This document shows, piece after piece, positions 16,680-25,618 of a stretch of 64,000 nt of DNA (position 1 is the stretch's first letter; each line of letters starts with the position of its first letter). This stretch comes from Prosthecomicrobium pneumaticum. GTDB taxonomy: Bacteria > Pseudomonadota > Alphaproteobacteria > Rhizobiales > Kaistiaceae. The notes below the pieces were generated by a model. That model did no database searches, was not told where the DNA came from, and saw only the letters and a list, made by a program, of their open reading frames with translations. The translations under genes were made by a program, and so were the position numbers. The DNA is taken from contig NZ_JACHOO010000007.1 of the NCBI RefSeq assembly GCF_014199915.1, forward strand, positions 124,001-188,000. The letters are read 5' to 3'.

Positions 16680-19079
16680 ATGGCGCAGGCTGGTTCAGCC
16701 AGTGCGTCCGGGGTGAGGCGCGTGCCCGTTTTCACGATGCTTTTCGACCGGAGACAGGCCCTGAAGGGACATGCGCGCCTGCTCGCCAAGCCCGCCTACG
16801 AGAATCTGCTGCGTTTCGAGACGCTGCTGCGGCGGCTGATCCCGATCCTGATCGTCCTCTTTCTCGCCTTCGTCGCGCTGGCCCGCGGCGTCGAACTGCT
16901 CGATCAGCGCGCCGAGCGCGAGACCCAGACCCGCGACGCTCTCGTCATGACGACCTCGCTCGCCGCCGGGGCGCTCCGCCGGGTCGAGCCGGGCCTGCCG
17001 GATGACGGCTTCGCGATGGCGCTGCAGAACGCGCTCGCCGACGCCGTGCCGCGCGCCGCCACCGCCGAGGGGCGGCTCATCTATGTGCTCGATCCGGCCG
17101 GCACGGTGATCGCCACCGCACCGCGTTCGACCGCCGACGAAGGCCGTTACTTTGCCGAGGTGGTCGGCCGCTCGCACCCGCTCATCATCTTCGGCGAGCG
17201 GGCGGGCGTGCTCGACGTGACCCTCGACAATGGGGAGCCGGCCTTCGGTGCGGCGGCTGCGCTGGACGGCCGGCTGGGCGCGGTGGTCGTCGTCGCGCCG
17301 CTCGCCGCGGCCTATGCCGAATGGCGTGGCACGGTCACGCTCAACGTCACCATCTTCGTCGGCACGAGCGGTATCCTGCTCATCATCCTCTACGGCTATT
17401 TCGCCCAGTCGGCCCGCGCCAACCAGGCCGACCGCATCTATGCCGAGACGCACGAGCGCTTCGATACGGCGCTGAAGCGCGGCCGCTGCGGCCTGATCGA
17501 CTGGGACCTGGCCCATGGCCGGATGTTCTGGTCGAAGTCGATGTTCGATCTGATCGGCGTGCCGGCCCGCGACGGCCTGCTCTCCTTCGGTGAGGCGAAC
17601 GCCCTCGTCCATCCCGACGATGGCGACCTGATGAACCTCGTCGAGGCGCTTTACGACAGCGGGGAGACGACGGTCGACCGGATGTTCCGGATGCGGAAGG
17701 AGGACGGTGGCTGGGTCTGGCTGCGCGCCCGCGTCGAACTGGTCGGCCGAGACGGACCCGAGCCGCACCTGATCGGCATCGCCGTCGACGTGACGGAACA
17801 GATGCGCCTCGCCGAAAGCTCGCGCACCGCCGATATCCGGCTGCGCGACGCGATCGAGACGATCAACGAGGCCTTCGTGCTGTGGGACGCCGACAACCGC
17901 CTCGTCATGTGCAACACGAAATACCAGCAGTTGCACGGCATTCCGGGCGAGGCGCTGGTGCCGGGGCGGCCCTATGCCGAGATCGTCGGCGCCGGCCGCC
18001 AGCCGATCGTGCGCATGCAGACCCCCGCCGAGGCACGGCCCGAGGACGGCGCGAAAAGCCTCGAAGCGCAGCTCGAGGACGGCCGCTGGCTGCAGATCTC
18101 CGAGCGGCGCACCAAGGATGGGGGTTTCGTGTCCGTCGGCACCGACATCACCGCGCTGAAGCGGCACGAGGAGAAGCTGATCGAGGGCGAGCGCCGGCTG
18201 ATGGCGACGATCGCGGATCTGCGCCAGTCGCGCCAGAAGCTCGAAAGTCAGGCCCAGGAGATGGTCGAACTCGCCGAGAAATATTCCGAGGAGAAGAACC
18301 GCGCCGAGGCGGCGAACCGCTCGAAGTCCGAGTTCCTCGCCAATATCAGCCATGAGCTGCGGACGCCGCTCAACGCCATCATCGGCTTCTCGGAGATCAT
18401 GCAATCGGCGATGTTCGGGCCGCTCGGCTCACCGCGCTATGCCGAATATTGTCGCGACATCAACGCCTCGGGCACCTTCCTCCTCAACGTCATCAACGAC
18501 ATTCTCGACATGGCGCGGATCGAGGCCGGCCGGCTGCAGCTGGAACCGGAAGAGATCGGCCTCGATGCGCTGATCGAGGAGAGCACGCGGGTCACCGCCG
18601 AGGAGGCGAAGAAGCGCGGCATCACGGTGGCGACGGAGGTCGAGGAGCCGATCCGCCTCGTCGCCGACCGCCGCGCCGTCAAGCAGATGCTCCTCAACAT
18701 CCTGTCGAACGCGGTGAAGTTCACGCCCGAAGGCGGCCGCATCGCCGTCCGCGCCCGCAAGCTGCGCGGTGCCGTCAGCCTGTCGATCGAGGACACCGGC
18801 ATCGGCATCCCGCGCGAGGCGTTGGCGAAGCTCGGCCGGCCCTTCGAACAGGTGCAGAACCAGTTCACCAAGAGCCATTCCGGCTCCGGCCTCGGCCTCG
18901 CCATTACCCGCTCGCTCGCCGAGCTGCACGGCGGCGCGATGCGCATCCGTTCGATCGAGGGCAAGGGCACGATCGTCTCGATCCGCCTGCCCGAACGGCC
19001 ACCGCTCGCCGGAGCGGCGCATGCGCCCGGCGCCGGCGTGTCGCTCAGGATCGGGGCTTCCGCGGAACCTTGCCGATGA
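16680..19079 (+). CDS. Membrane PAS sensor histidine kinase, PdhS/PleC-type HisKA
   Basis: A 799-residue hybrid of sensing and kinase modules. Membrane segments at about residues 53-70 and 222-242 enclose a periplasmic domain of roughly 150 residues. Two PAS domains follow (about 255-385 and 385-500), then a coiled linker. The HisKA dimer has the phosphoacceptor His558 in EFLANISHELRTPLNAII, and the HATPase has DTGIGIP and GSGLGLAI. The sequence SEIMQSAMFGPLGSPRY after the His box is characteristic of the PdhS/PleC/DivJ group that controls DivK and CtrA in alphaproteobacteria. An AGAGGA lies seven bases before the ATG. No receiver domain or neighbouring regulator gene, so it is an orphan kinase. 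Confidence 0.88.
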   Translation: MAQAGSASASGVRRVPVFTMLFDRRQALKGHARLLAKPAYENLLRFETLLRRLIPILIVLFLAFVALARGVELLDQRAERETQTRDALVMTTSLAAGALRRVEPGLPDDGFAMALQNALADAVPRAATAEGRLIYVLDPAGTVIATAPRSTADEGRYFAEVVGRSHPLIIFGERAGVLDVTLDNGEPAFGAAAALDGRLGAVVVVAPLAAAYAEWRGTVTLNVTIFVGTSGILLIILYGYFAQSARANQADRIYAETHERFDTALKRGRCGLIDWDLAHGRMFWSKSMFDLIGVPARDGLLSFGEANALVHPDDGDLMNLVEALYDSGETTVDRMFRMRKEDGGWVWLRARVELVGRDGPEPHLIGIAVDVTEQMRLAESSRTADIRLRDAIETINEAFVLWDADNRLVMCNTKYQQLHGIPGEALVPGRPYAEIVGAGRQPIVRMQTPAEARPEDGAKSLEAQLEDGRWLQISERRTKDGGFVSVGTDITALKRHEEKLIEGERRLMATIADLRQSRQKLESQAQEMVELAEKYSEEKNRAEAANRSKSEFLANISHELRTPLNAIIGFSEIMQSAMFGPLGSPRYAEYCRDINASGTFLLNVINDILDMARIEAGRLQLEPEEIGLDALIEESTRVTAEEAKKRGITVATEVEEPIRLVADRRAVKQMLLNILSNAVKFTPEGGRIAVRARKLRGAVSLSIEDTGIGIPREALAKLGRPFEQVQNQFTKSHSGSGLGLAITRSLAELHGGAMRIRSIEGKGTIVSIRLPERPPLAGAAHAPGAGVSLRIGASAEPCR

Positions 19080-22038
19080 TCCGTTCGAAGCTCGCCCGCA
19101 CGGCGGCTTCCGTCTCCTTGAGCGCGGCATCGAGCGCTGCGAAATCCGGCAGCTCGCCGGCCCGGGCGAGCAGTTCGAGCAGGCCGCGCGGCGCTTCCTC
19201 CGGCCGGAACGGCCCGCCCACGCAGAGCCGCAGGATCTGGACGAGCCGCTGATAGAGGCGGAGCGCCGGCAGAAGCACCTCCGCGTCGCCGGCCGGCAGG
19301 ATCTCGGCAAACGCCGCCTTGACGAGCACCGCCTCGGTCTCGACGTCGAGGATCTCCGGCCGCGCCGCGCCATCGGTCAGCTGCAGGAACTGCGCGATGA
19401 ATTCGATGTCGACGAGGCCGCCCTTCGACTGCTTGAGATCCCAGTGCCCCTCGGCAGGCTTTTCCTGTTCGAGGAGGGCGCGCATTTCGAGGATGTCGGC
19501 CTTCACCTTCGCCCGGTCCCGGGGGGTCGCCAGAACGGCGGCCTTCTCGCGCTCGACCCGCTCGACGAGATCGGCGTCGCCGGCGATCGGCCGGGCGCGG
19601 GTGAGCGCCATGTGCTCCCAGGTCCAGGCGTCCTTCCGCTGATAGCCGGAGAAGGCGTCGATATGGGTGGCGAGCGGGCCGGCATTGCCGGACGGCCGCA
19701 GCCGGAAATCGACCTCGTAGAGCTTGCCCTCGGCGGTCGGCGCGGAGAGCGCGGCGATCAGGCGCTGCGTCAGCCGGGTGTAGTACTGGCTGCCCATCAG
19801 AGGTCGGTCGCCGTCGGAGGCCGGCGCATCGGCATCGAAGTCATAGAGCAGGATCAGGTCGAGGTCCGAGGCCGCCGTCATCTCGCGACCGCCGAGCTTG
19901 CCCATGGCGAGCAGCGCGATGCGGCCGTCCTTCATCCGCCCGTGCACCCGCTCGAGCTCCCGCCGCGCCGCGTCGAGCAGCGCCGCGACGAGCACGTCGG
20001 CGAGATCGGCGTAGGCAAAGCCGGCTGCCCGCGCGCCGACCGTGCCGGAGATCACCCGCACCCCGATCAGGAAGGCCTGTTCCGAGCCGAAGATGCGCGC
20101 CCGGTCGAGCGCCTCCTCGAGCGCAGCCGCCTCGCCGAGTGTCGTGGCGAGCCGCGCGGCGAGCGTCGCCTTGTCCGGCAGGCGGCCGAAGAAGGCCGGG
20201 TCGAGCACCGCGTCGACGACGTGCGGCCGGCGCATCATCGTCTCGGCGAGCCGCGGCGCGGTGCCGAGCACGGTCGCAAGCAACCGCAGGAGGCTCGGGT
20301 TGCTGGCGAGCAGCGAGAAGAGCTGCACGCCGGCCGGCAGCCGGGCGAGGAAGCGGTCGAAGGCGTTGAAGGCCGCGTCGGCATTGTCGGTGGTGGCGAG
20401 CGCCTCGAGCAGGGCCGGCGTTATCTCGGTCAGCCGTTCCCGCGCCGTCGCCGAGCGCATCGCCGGATAGCGGCCGAAATGCCAGCCGCGCACCGTCTTC
20501 GACACTTCCGTCGGGTTGTGATAGCCCATCGCGCCGAGCGTGGCGACGGTCTCGGGGTCCTCGTCGTCGCCGGTGAAGACGAGGCTGCCGCGCATGGTCG
20601 ATAAGGTGGGCGCGCTCTCGAAGAGCTTCATGTAATGGCCGCGCACGGTCTCGAGCGTCGCGGTCAGCCGCGCCGCAAAGGCCGCGAACGAGACCTCTCC
20701 CGACAGCCGCGCCACGACGGCGAGCGCCGCCTCGTCCTCGGGCAAGGTGTGCGTCTGCTCATCGGCGATCATCTGCAGCCGGTGTTCCACTTTGCGCAGA
20801 TGGCGGTAGCAGGCGGCGAGTTCGGCCTCCGCCGCCGGCTCGATCCAGCCCCGTTCTGCAAGGGCGGCGAGCATGGCGAGCGTCTCGCGGCCGCGCAGCG
20901 CCGGATCGCGTCCGCCGGCGATCAGCTGCTGGGTCTGGACGAAGAACTCGATCTCGCGGATGCCGCCGCGGCCGAGCTTGATGTTGTGGCCGGCGACCGC
21001 CACGGCCTCATGGCCGCGATGCTCGTGGATCTGCCGTTTGATCGAATGGATGTCGGCGATCGCCGCATAGTCGAGATACTTGCGGAAGACGAAGGGCACG
21101 AGTTCGGCGAGGAAGGCCTCGCCCGCCGCGATGTCGCCGGCGATCGGGCGCGCCTTGATGAGCGCCGCACGCTCCCAGTTCTGGCCGCTCGATTCGTAAT
21201 AGAGGAGCGCCGCCTCGGTCGAGATCGCGACCGCCGTCGAGCCGGGATCGGGCCTGAGCCGCAGATCGGTGCGGAAGACGTAGCCCTCGCCGGTCCGCTC
21301 CTGCATCAGCTTCACGAGACGCTGCGTGATCTTGACGAAGAAGGCGCCGATCTCGTCGCGGTCGGCGACCGGCGCCACGGCCGGATCGTAGAGCACGATC
21401 AGATCGATATCGCTCGAATAGTTGAGCTCGAAGGCGCCGTGCTTGCCCATGGCGAGCACGATGTAGCCGGAGCCGCGCGCCGGATCGCCCGGGTCGGCCT
21501 CGATCATCCGGCCGGAGGCGGCCGCCTCGGCGAGCAGGAAGCGCACCGCGGCCCCCACGGCGGCATCGGCAAAGCGGGTCAGGGCGCGGGTCACCGCGTC
21601 GATGTCGAGCGCGCCGCCGAGATCGGCGAGTCCGATCAGCAGCGCCGCCTCGGCCCGCGCATCGCGGAGCGCCGCGCCGAGCGCCGCCTCGTTGGTGTCG
21701 CGCCAGGCGCCCGCCGTCTCGGCGAACAGCGCTTCGAGCCGCGCCTCCGGCGGCGCCTCGAGCAGGCCGACGAGCCGCGCCGCATGACGGAGCGCGGTCC
21801 GCCGCAGGAAGGGCGAGAGATCGAAGACGGCCGCGAGGAAGGACGAGAGGCCTGAATGCGCCGCGAAGAGCGCCGCGAGCCGCTCGCCGACGCCCGCCTC
21901 CTTCGCCGCCGCGACGAAATCCGCGATCAGCACCTTCACGCGCGCCGCCGGCGTCTTTCCCGGCAGCGGCACCAGGCGCGCCGCAAGCGGCGCATCGCCA
22001 CCCGGTGTTACCGCCGCGGGCTTCGTGGTCTTCGCCAT
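19045..22038 (-). CDS. glnE: Bifunctional glutamine synthetase adenylyltransferase/deadenylase
   Basis: A 997-residue GlnE that attaches and removes AMP on glutamine synthetase in response to PII and glutamine. Two nucleotidyltransferase domains are visible: the N-terminal one with YSSDIDLIVLYDP (about residue 210) and the C-terminal one with ASDLDLILLYDFD (about residue 720). Each carries the paired aspartates of that superfamily. GlnD-like helical regions lie between and after them. A GGGAGG precedes the ATG at 22036-22038. Its 3' end overlaps the end of the convergent sensor kinase by 35 bases. Confidence 0.97.
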   Translation of the reverse strand: MAKTTKPAAVTPGGDAPLAARLVPLPGKTPAARVKVLIADFVAAAKEAGVGERLAALFAAHSGLSSFLAAVFDLSPFLRRTALRHAARLVGLLEAPPEARLEALFAETAGAWRDTNEAALGAALRDARAEAALLIGLADLGGALDIDAVTRALTRFADAAVGAAVRFLLAEAAASGRMIEADPGDPARGSGYIVLAMGKHGAFELNYSSDIDLIVLYDPAVAPVADRDEIGAFFVKITQRLVKLMQERTGEGYVFRTDLRLRPDPGSTAVAISTEAALLYYESSGQNWERAALIKARPIAGDIAAGEAFLAELVPFVFRKYLDYAAIADIHSIKRQIHEHRGHEAVAVAGHNIKLGRGGIREIEFFVQTQQLIAGGRDPALRGRETLAMLAALAERGWIEPAAEAELAACYRHLRKVEHRLQMIADEQTHTLPEDEAALAVVARLSGEVSFAAFAARLTATLETVRGHYMKLFESAPTLSTMRGSLVFTGDDEDPETVATLGAMGYHNPTEVSKTVRGWHFGRYPAMRSATARERLTEITPALLEALATTDNADAAFNAFDRFLARLPAGVQLFSLLASNPSLLRLLATVLGTAPRLAETMMRRPHVVDAVLDPAFFGRLPDKATLAARLATTLGEAAALEEALDRARIFGSEQAFLIGVRVISGTVGARAAGFAYADLADVLVAALLDAARRELERVHGRMKDGRIALLAMGKLGGREMTAASDLDLILLYDFDADAPASDGDRPLMGSQYYTRLTQRLIAALSAPTAEGKLYEVDFRLRPSGNAGPLATHIDAFSGYQRKDAWTWEHMALTRARPIAGDADLVERVEREKAAVLATPRDRAKVKADILEMRALLEQEKPAEGHWDLKQSKGGLVDIEFIAQFLQLTDGAARPEILDVETEAVLVKAAFAEILPAGDAEVLLPALRLYQRLVQILRLCVGGPFRPEEAPRGLLELLARAGELPDFAALDAALKETEAAVRASFERIIGKVPRKPRS

Positions 22039-22199
22039 CGTTCATCCTCCCGAGGCCTTGTTACATCAGCCGGAAGCGGGATGGAAAACCGATCGCCCCT
22101 TCCCTACCAAAGGACGCTGCGGCCGGCGGAGCCCTCGAGCCATTCTTTCGCCGCTTGGGATCGCTTATCCTGCCCCCGCCCCTCCGCTTCGAGACGCCG

Positions 22200-23627
22200 A
22201 TGCATCGCCGCCTGCTGTTCCTGCCCGTTCTTCTCGCTCTCGCCGCGCCCGCCGCCGCCAATGATGCGATGGTGGTGCTCGACGTCTCCGCCTCGATGAG
22301 CGGCAAGCTCGGCGGTACCGCGAAAATGGCGCTCGCCGTCGAGGCGGTCGAAACCGCGGTCGCCGGCTTCCCCGCCGATTCCCGGCTCGGCCTCGTCGCC
22401 TACGGCTCGAAATCGTCGAAGAGCTGCAGCGACGTCGAGATGTTGGTGCCCCCGGCGCTCGATGCCGCCGAGCGGATCGGCGAGGCGGCCCAGGACCTGA
22501 AGCCGCGCGGCCGGGCGCCGCTCGCGATCGCGCTGCAGCGCGCCGCGGAGGCGATCGACTACACGAAGCAGCGGGCGACCATCGTCGTCATCGCCGACGC
22601 GATCGAGCCCTGCGACGCCGACCCTTGCGCCCTCGCCGCCGCTCTCAAGGAAAAGGGCAAGGACCTCGCCATCCACGTCGTCGGCCTCGGCCTGAAACCG
22701 GGCGAGGAAGCCGGCCTTTCCTGCGTCGCCGAGGCGACCGGCGGCCGCTTCGTCAACGCGATCGACGGCGCCGATGTGACCGGCGGGCTCGGCGCGGCGC
22801 TGGCCTCCGCCAAGGCGCCGCCGCGCAATCTCCCCTTCGCGTCGATCGAGGCGCCGGACAGCGTCTTCGCCGGAGCGACCTTCACCATCGGCTATGACGG
22901 GCCGAAGGCCGCCGACGACCGGCTGCAGATCACCTGGCCGGATCAGCCGGTCGGCTCGGAGGTGCGCGCCGCGATGGTCGGCAAGGATGCGAAGCCGCGC
23001 CGGCTGATGGCGCCCGCCGAGGCCGCGGTCTACGAACTCCGCTATTACAGCCCGTCCCGCGAGGCCGTGCTCGCGACCCGTTCGATCACCGTGTCGTTGC
23101 CGCCCGTGACGCTCGATGCGCCGGCGTCCGGCGCCGCCGGCAGCGAGATCCGCGTCGGCTGGACCGGCCCCGCCGGCCCCGAAGACCGCATCGTAATCGT
23201 GCCGGCCGCGGGCGGCCCGTCCGTCGCGACCGCACCGCCGCGGCGCGACGGCCTGCCGGTGCGTTTCACCCTGCCGCTCGCCGCCGGCCGGTTCGAGATC
23301 CGCTACATGATCGGCGGCGACACGGCGCCCGCCGCCCGCCGCGCCTTCACGGTCGAGCCGCCCGCGGCCACGGTCGCCGGACCCGCGACCGTGGCCGCGG
23401 GCAGCCTGTTCGAGGTCACGCTATCCGGTCCCGCGGCGCGCTTCGACGACATCGTCGTCGCCCGGCCGGGCGCGCCGACCGGCGAGCACGTGACCGCTTC
23501 GCGCGTCCGGCCCCGCCGGGATACGCTGCGGCTGCGCGCGCCCGCGGAACCCGGCGCCTATGAGTTGCGCTATGTCGCGGGCGATGGCGGCGCGGTGTTC
23601 GCGCGGGCGCCGATCGTGGTGAAATAG
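22200..23627 (+). CDS. Secreted VWA-domain protein with three repeated beta domains
   Basis: A 475-residue protein starting MHRRLLFLPVLLALAAPAAA, a Sec signal peptide cleaved near residue 20. A von Willebrand A domain follows at about residues 23-205, with an intact metal-ion site (DVSASMSG, the DxSxS motif). The rest consists of three similar modules of about 87 residues. Each has a ...GP/GPA turn in its first half and ends in YELRYYSP, FEIRYMIG or YELRYVAG, so these look like tandem Ig-like beta domains. The ATG at 22200 is chosen because the signal peptide begins there. Probably a periplasmic adhesion or scaffold protein. No partner genes (MoxR, BatA) are adjacent, and the function is unknown. 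Confidence 0.8.
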   Translation: MHRRLLFLPVLLALAAPAAANDAMVVLDVSASMSGKLGGTAKMALAVEAVETAVAGFPADSRLGLVAYGSKSSKSCSDVEMLVPPALDAAERIGEAAQDLKPRGRAPLAIALQRAAEAIDYTKQRATIVVIADAIEPCDADPCALAAALKEKGKDLAIHVVGLGLKPGEEAGLSCVAEATGGRFVNAIDGADVTGGLGAALASAKAPPRNLPFASIEAPDSVFAGATFTIGYDGPKAADDRLQITWPDQPVGSEVRAAMVGKDAKPRRLMAPAEAAVYELRYYSPSREAVLATRSITVSLPPVTLDAPASGAAGSEIRVGWTGPAGPEDRIVIVPAAGGPSVATAPPRRDGLPVRFTLPLAAGRFEIRYMIGGDTAPAARRAFTVEPPAATVAGPATVAAGSLFEVTLSGPAARFDDIVVARPGAPTGEHVTASRVRPRRDTLRLRAPAEPGAYELRYVAGDGGAVFARAPIVVK

Positions 23628-23770
23628 GCCCGAAAAGGTCGGGTCTTGCCGCGAGACTTCGCCGAACCGATCTGATAGGAGACCGGCAACGGCCCCCAAG
23701 CGGCCGCTCCTCCGGCCGCAACACCGACGCCAACGGATGGCGGCCCCCTCCCCAACGGGACCTGAAGACG

Positions 23771-24451
23771 ATGCTGGTCATCTTCGACTGCGACGGCGTG
23801 CTCGTCGATTCGGAAATCCTCGCCTCGCGGCTCGACGCCGAACGCTTCACCGAGATCGGCTATCCGATCACCGCGGAGGAGATGTCGCTGCGCTTCGCCG
23901 GCCTCACCTTCGACCGCATCGCCAAGATCGTCGAGGATGAGCTCGGCCGGCCGCTGCCGCAGAGCTTCCACGACGAGACCGACAAGGCGCTCGACCATCT
24001 GCTGACGACCGAGCTGCAGGCCATCCCGGGCATCGCCGAGGCGCTCGACCGCATCGAGCATCCTCGCTGCATCTGCTCGAACTCCTCGCCCGAGCGTCTG
24101 CGCGTCTCGCTCACCCACACGAAGCTCTATGACCGGTTCCGGCCCTATATCTTCTCGGCCGTCGCGGTCGGCGCCAAGCGGCCGAAGCCGGCGCCCGACG
24201 TCTTCCTCCACGCGATGGCGGAGTTCGACGCCGATCCGCGCGAGACGGTGGTGATCGAGGATTCGACGCACGGCATCCATGGCGCCAAGGCCGCGGGGTG
24301 CCGGGTCATCGGCTTCATCGGCGGGTCGCATTCCTGGCCCGGCCATGCCGATGCGCTGACCGCAGCGGGCGCCGAAACGGTGATCCGCCATCACCGCGAT
24401 CTGCCGGCGACCATCGAGGCGATCGCCGCCTGGGACGGCATCGTCGACTGA
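23771..24451 (+). CDS. HAD-superfamily phosphatase (beta-phosphoglucomutase/phosphoglycolate type)
   Basis: A 226-residue HAD hydrolase. Motif I is FDCDGVLVDSE at residues 5-15 with the nucleophile Asp. Motif II is CSNSSPERL, motif III lies at KRPKPAPD, and motif IV is VVIEDSTHGIHGAKAAG. A helical cap sits between motifs I and II. It probably dephosphorylates a small sugar phosphate. It begins the plus-strand series that continues with the agmatine-deiminase-like gene 43 bases later; whether they are co-transcribed is unknown. Confidence 0.85.
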   Translation: MLVIFDCDGVLVDSEILASRLDAERFTEIGYPITAEEMSLRFAGLTFDRIAKIVEDELGRPLPQSFHDETDKALDHLLTTELQAIPGIAEALDRIEHPRCICSNSSPERLRVSLTHTKLYDRFRPYIFSAVAVGAKRPKPAPDVFLHAMAEFDADPRETVVIEDSTHGIHGAKAAGCRVIGFIGGSHSWPGHADALTAAGAETVIRHHRDLPATIEAIAAWDGIVD

Positions 24452-24494
24452 GCGGACTTCCGCCGCGCCCCCGCTTGCGCCACTCTGGCCGGCG

Positions 24495-25601
24495 ATGACC
24501 GATCCCCTTGCCTCCACGCCGGCCGAAGACGGCTTCGCCATGCCGGCGGAGGGCGCGCCGCATCGCGGCTGCTTCATGATCTGGCCGGAGCGGCCGGACA
24601 ATTGGCGGCTCGGCGCGGGGCCGGCGCGCGCCGCTTTCGCCGCCGTCGCCCACGCGATCGCCGAGACGGAGCCGGTGACGATGATCGTCTCGGCCGCGGC
24701 GCGGGAGAGCGCCCGCGCTCTCCTCTCCCCCGCCATTCGACTCGTCGAGGCAGCGACCGACGACGCCTGGTGCCGCGACACCGGGCCGACCTTCGTCACC
24801 GATGCGGCCGGGCGCCTGCGCGGGGTCGACTGGCGCTTCAACGCCTGGGGCGGCTTCGACGGCGGGCTCTATGCGCCCTGGGCGCAGGACGACCGCCTGG
24901 CCGAGATCATCCTCGCCGGCGAGGACGTGCCGCGCTATCGGGCCGGCTTCGTGCTCGAGGGCGGCGCCATCCATGTCGACGGCGACGGCACGGCGCTCGT
25001 GACCGAGGCATGCCTGCTGTCGAACAACCGCAATCCCGGCATGGACCGCGCGGCGATCGAGACGGCGCTGCGGGCTTACCTCGGCGTCTCCACCGTGATC
25101 TGGCTCGGCGCCGGCGTCGTCGAGGACGAGACCGGCGGCCATGTCGACAACCTCGCCTGCTTCGCCCGGCCGGGCCTCGTCGTGCTCGCCGGCTGCGACG
25201 ATCCCGCCGATCCGCAATATGAGGTGACGCACGACGCGAAGGCCCGGCTCGCCGCGGCGCGGGACGCCCGCGGCCGGCCGATCGAGGTCGCGACGCTGCC
25301 GATGCCCGGCCCGCTCTTCATGACCGCCGAGGAGGCTTCGGGCCTCGACGCAAGCAACGGCGCCGGCATGGCCCGCGGCGCCGGTCAGCGGCTCGCCGCG
25401 TCCTATGTCAACCATTACCTCGCCAATGGCCGCGTCGTGATGCCCCTCCTCGATCCGGCGACCGACGAGGACGCCGCCGCGCTGCTCGCCCGGCTGCACC
25501 CGGACCGCCGCGTGGCCGGCATTCCGGCGCGCGAGATCCTGCTCGGCGGGGGCAACATCCATTGCATCACCCAGCAGATGCCGGCCGGCACGCCCGGCTG
25601 A
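24495..25601 (+). CDS. aguA: Agmatine deiminase family protein
   Basis: A 368-residue member of the guanidino-group modifying (peptidyl-arginine deiminase) superfamily. Agmatine deiminase converts agmatine to N-carbamoylputrescine plus ammonia. All expected elements are present: WCRDTGPTF (about residue 93), the ligand stretch LEGGAIHVDGDGT, the His in DETGGHVDN, and the nucleophilic cysteine in GGGNIHCITQQMP near the C-terminus. The usual second step, an N-carbamoylputrescine amidase, is not next door. Instead the next genes, 17 and 7 bases apart, encode an SAH-hydrolase-like protein and a nitroreductase, so the true substrate may differ from agmatine. Confidence 0.88.
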   Translation: MTDPLASTPAEDGFAMPAEGAPHRGCFMIWPERPDNWRLGAGPARAAFAAVAHAIAETEPVTMIVSAAARESARALLSPAIRLVEAATDDAWCRDTGPTFVTDAAGRLRGVDWRFNAWGGFDGGLYAPWAQDDRLAEIILAGEDVPRYRAGFVLEGGAIHVDGDGTALVTEACLLSNNRNPGMDRAAIETALRAYLGVSTVIWLGAGVVEDETGGHVDNLACFARPGLVVLAGCDDPADPQYEVTHDAKARLAAARDARGRPIEVATLPMPGPLFMTAEEASGLDASNGAGMARGAGQRLAASYVNHYLANGRVVMPLLDPATDEDAAALLARLHPDRRVAGIPAREILLGGGNIHCITQQMPAGTPG

Positions 25602-25618
25602 GCGCGACAGGAGCCGAA

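Noticed and set aside
23629-23646. Hairpin CCCGA/TCGGG after the VWA gene as a terminator
   Set aside because: Stem of five pairs and only a TCTT tail; too weak to call.
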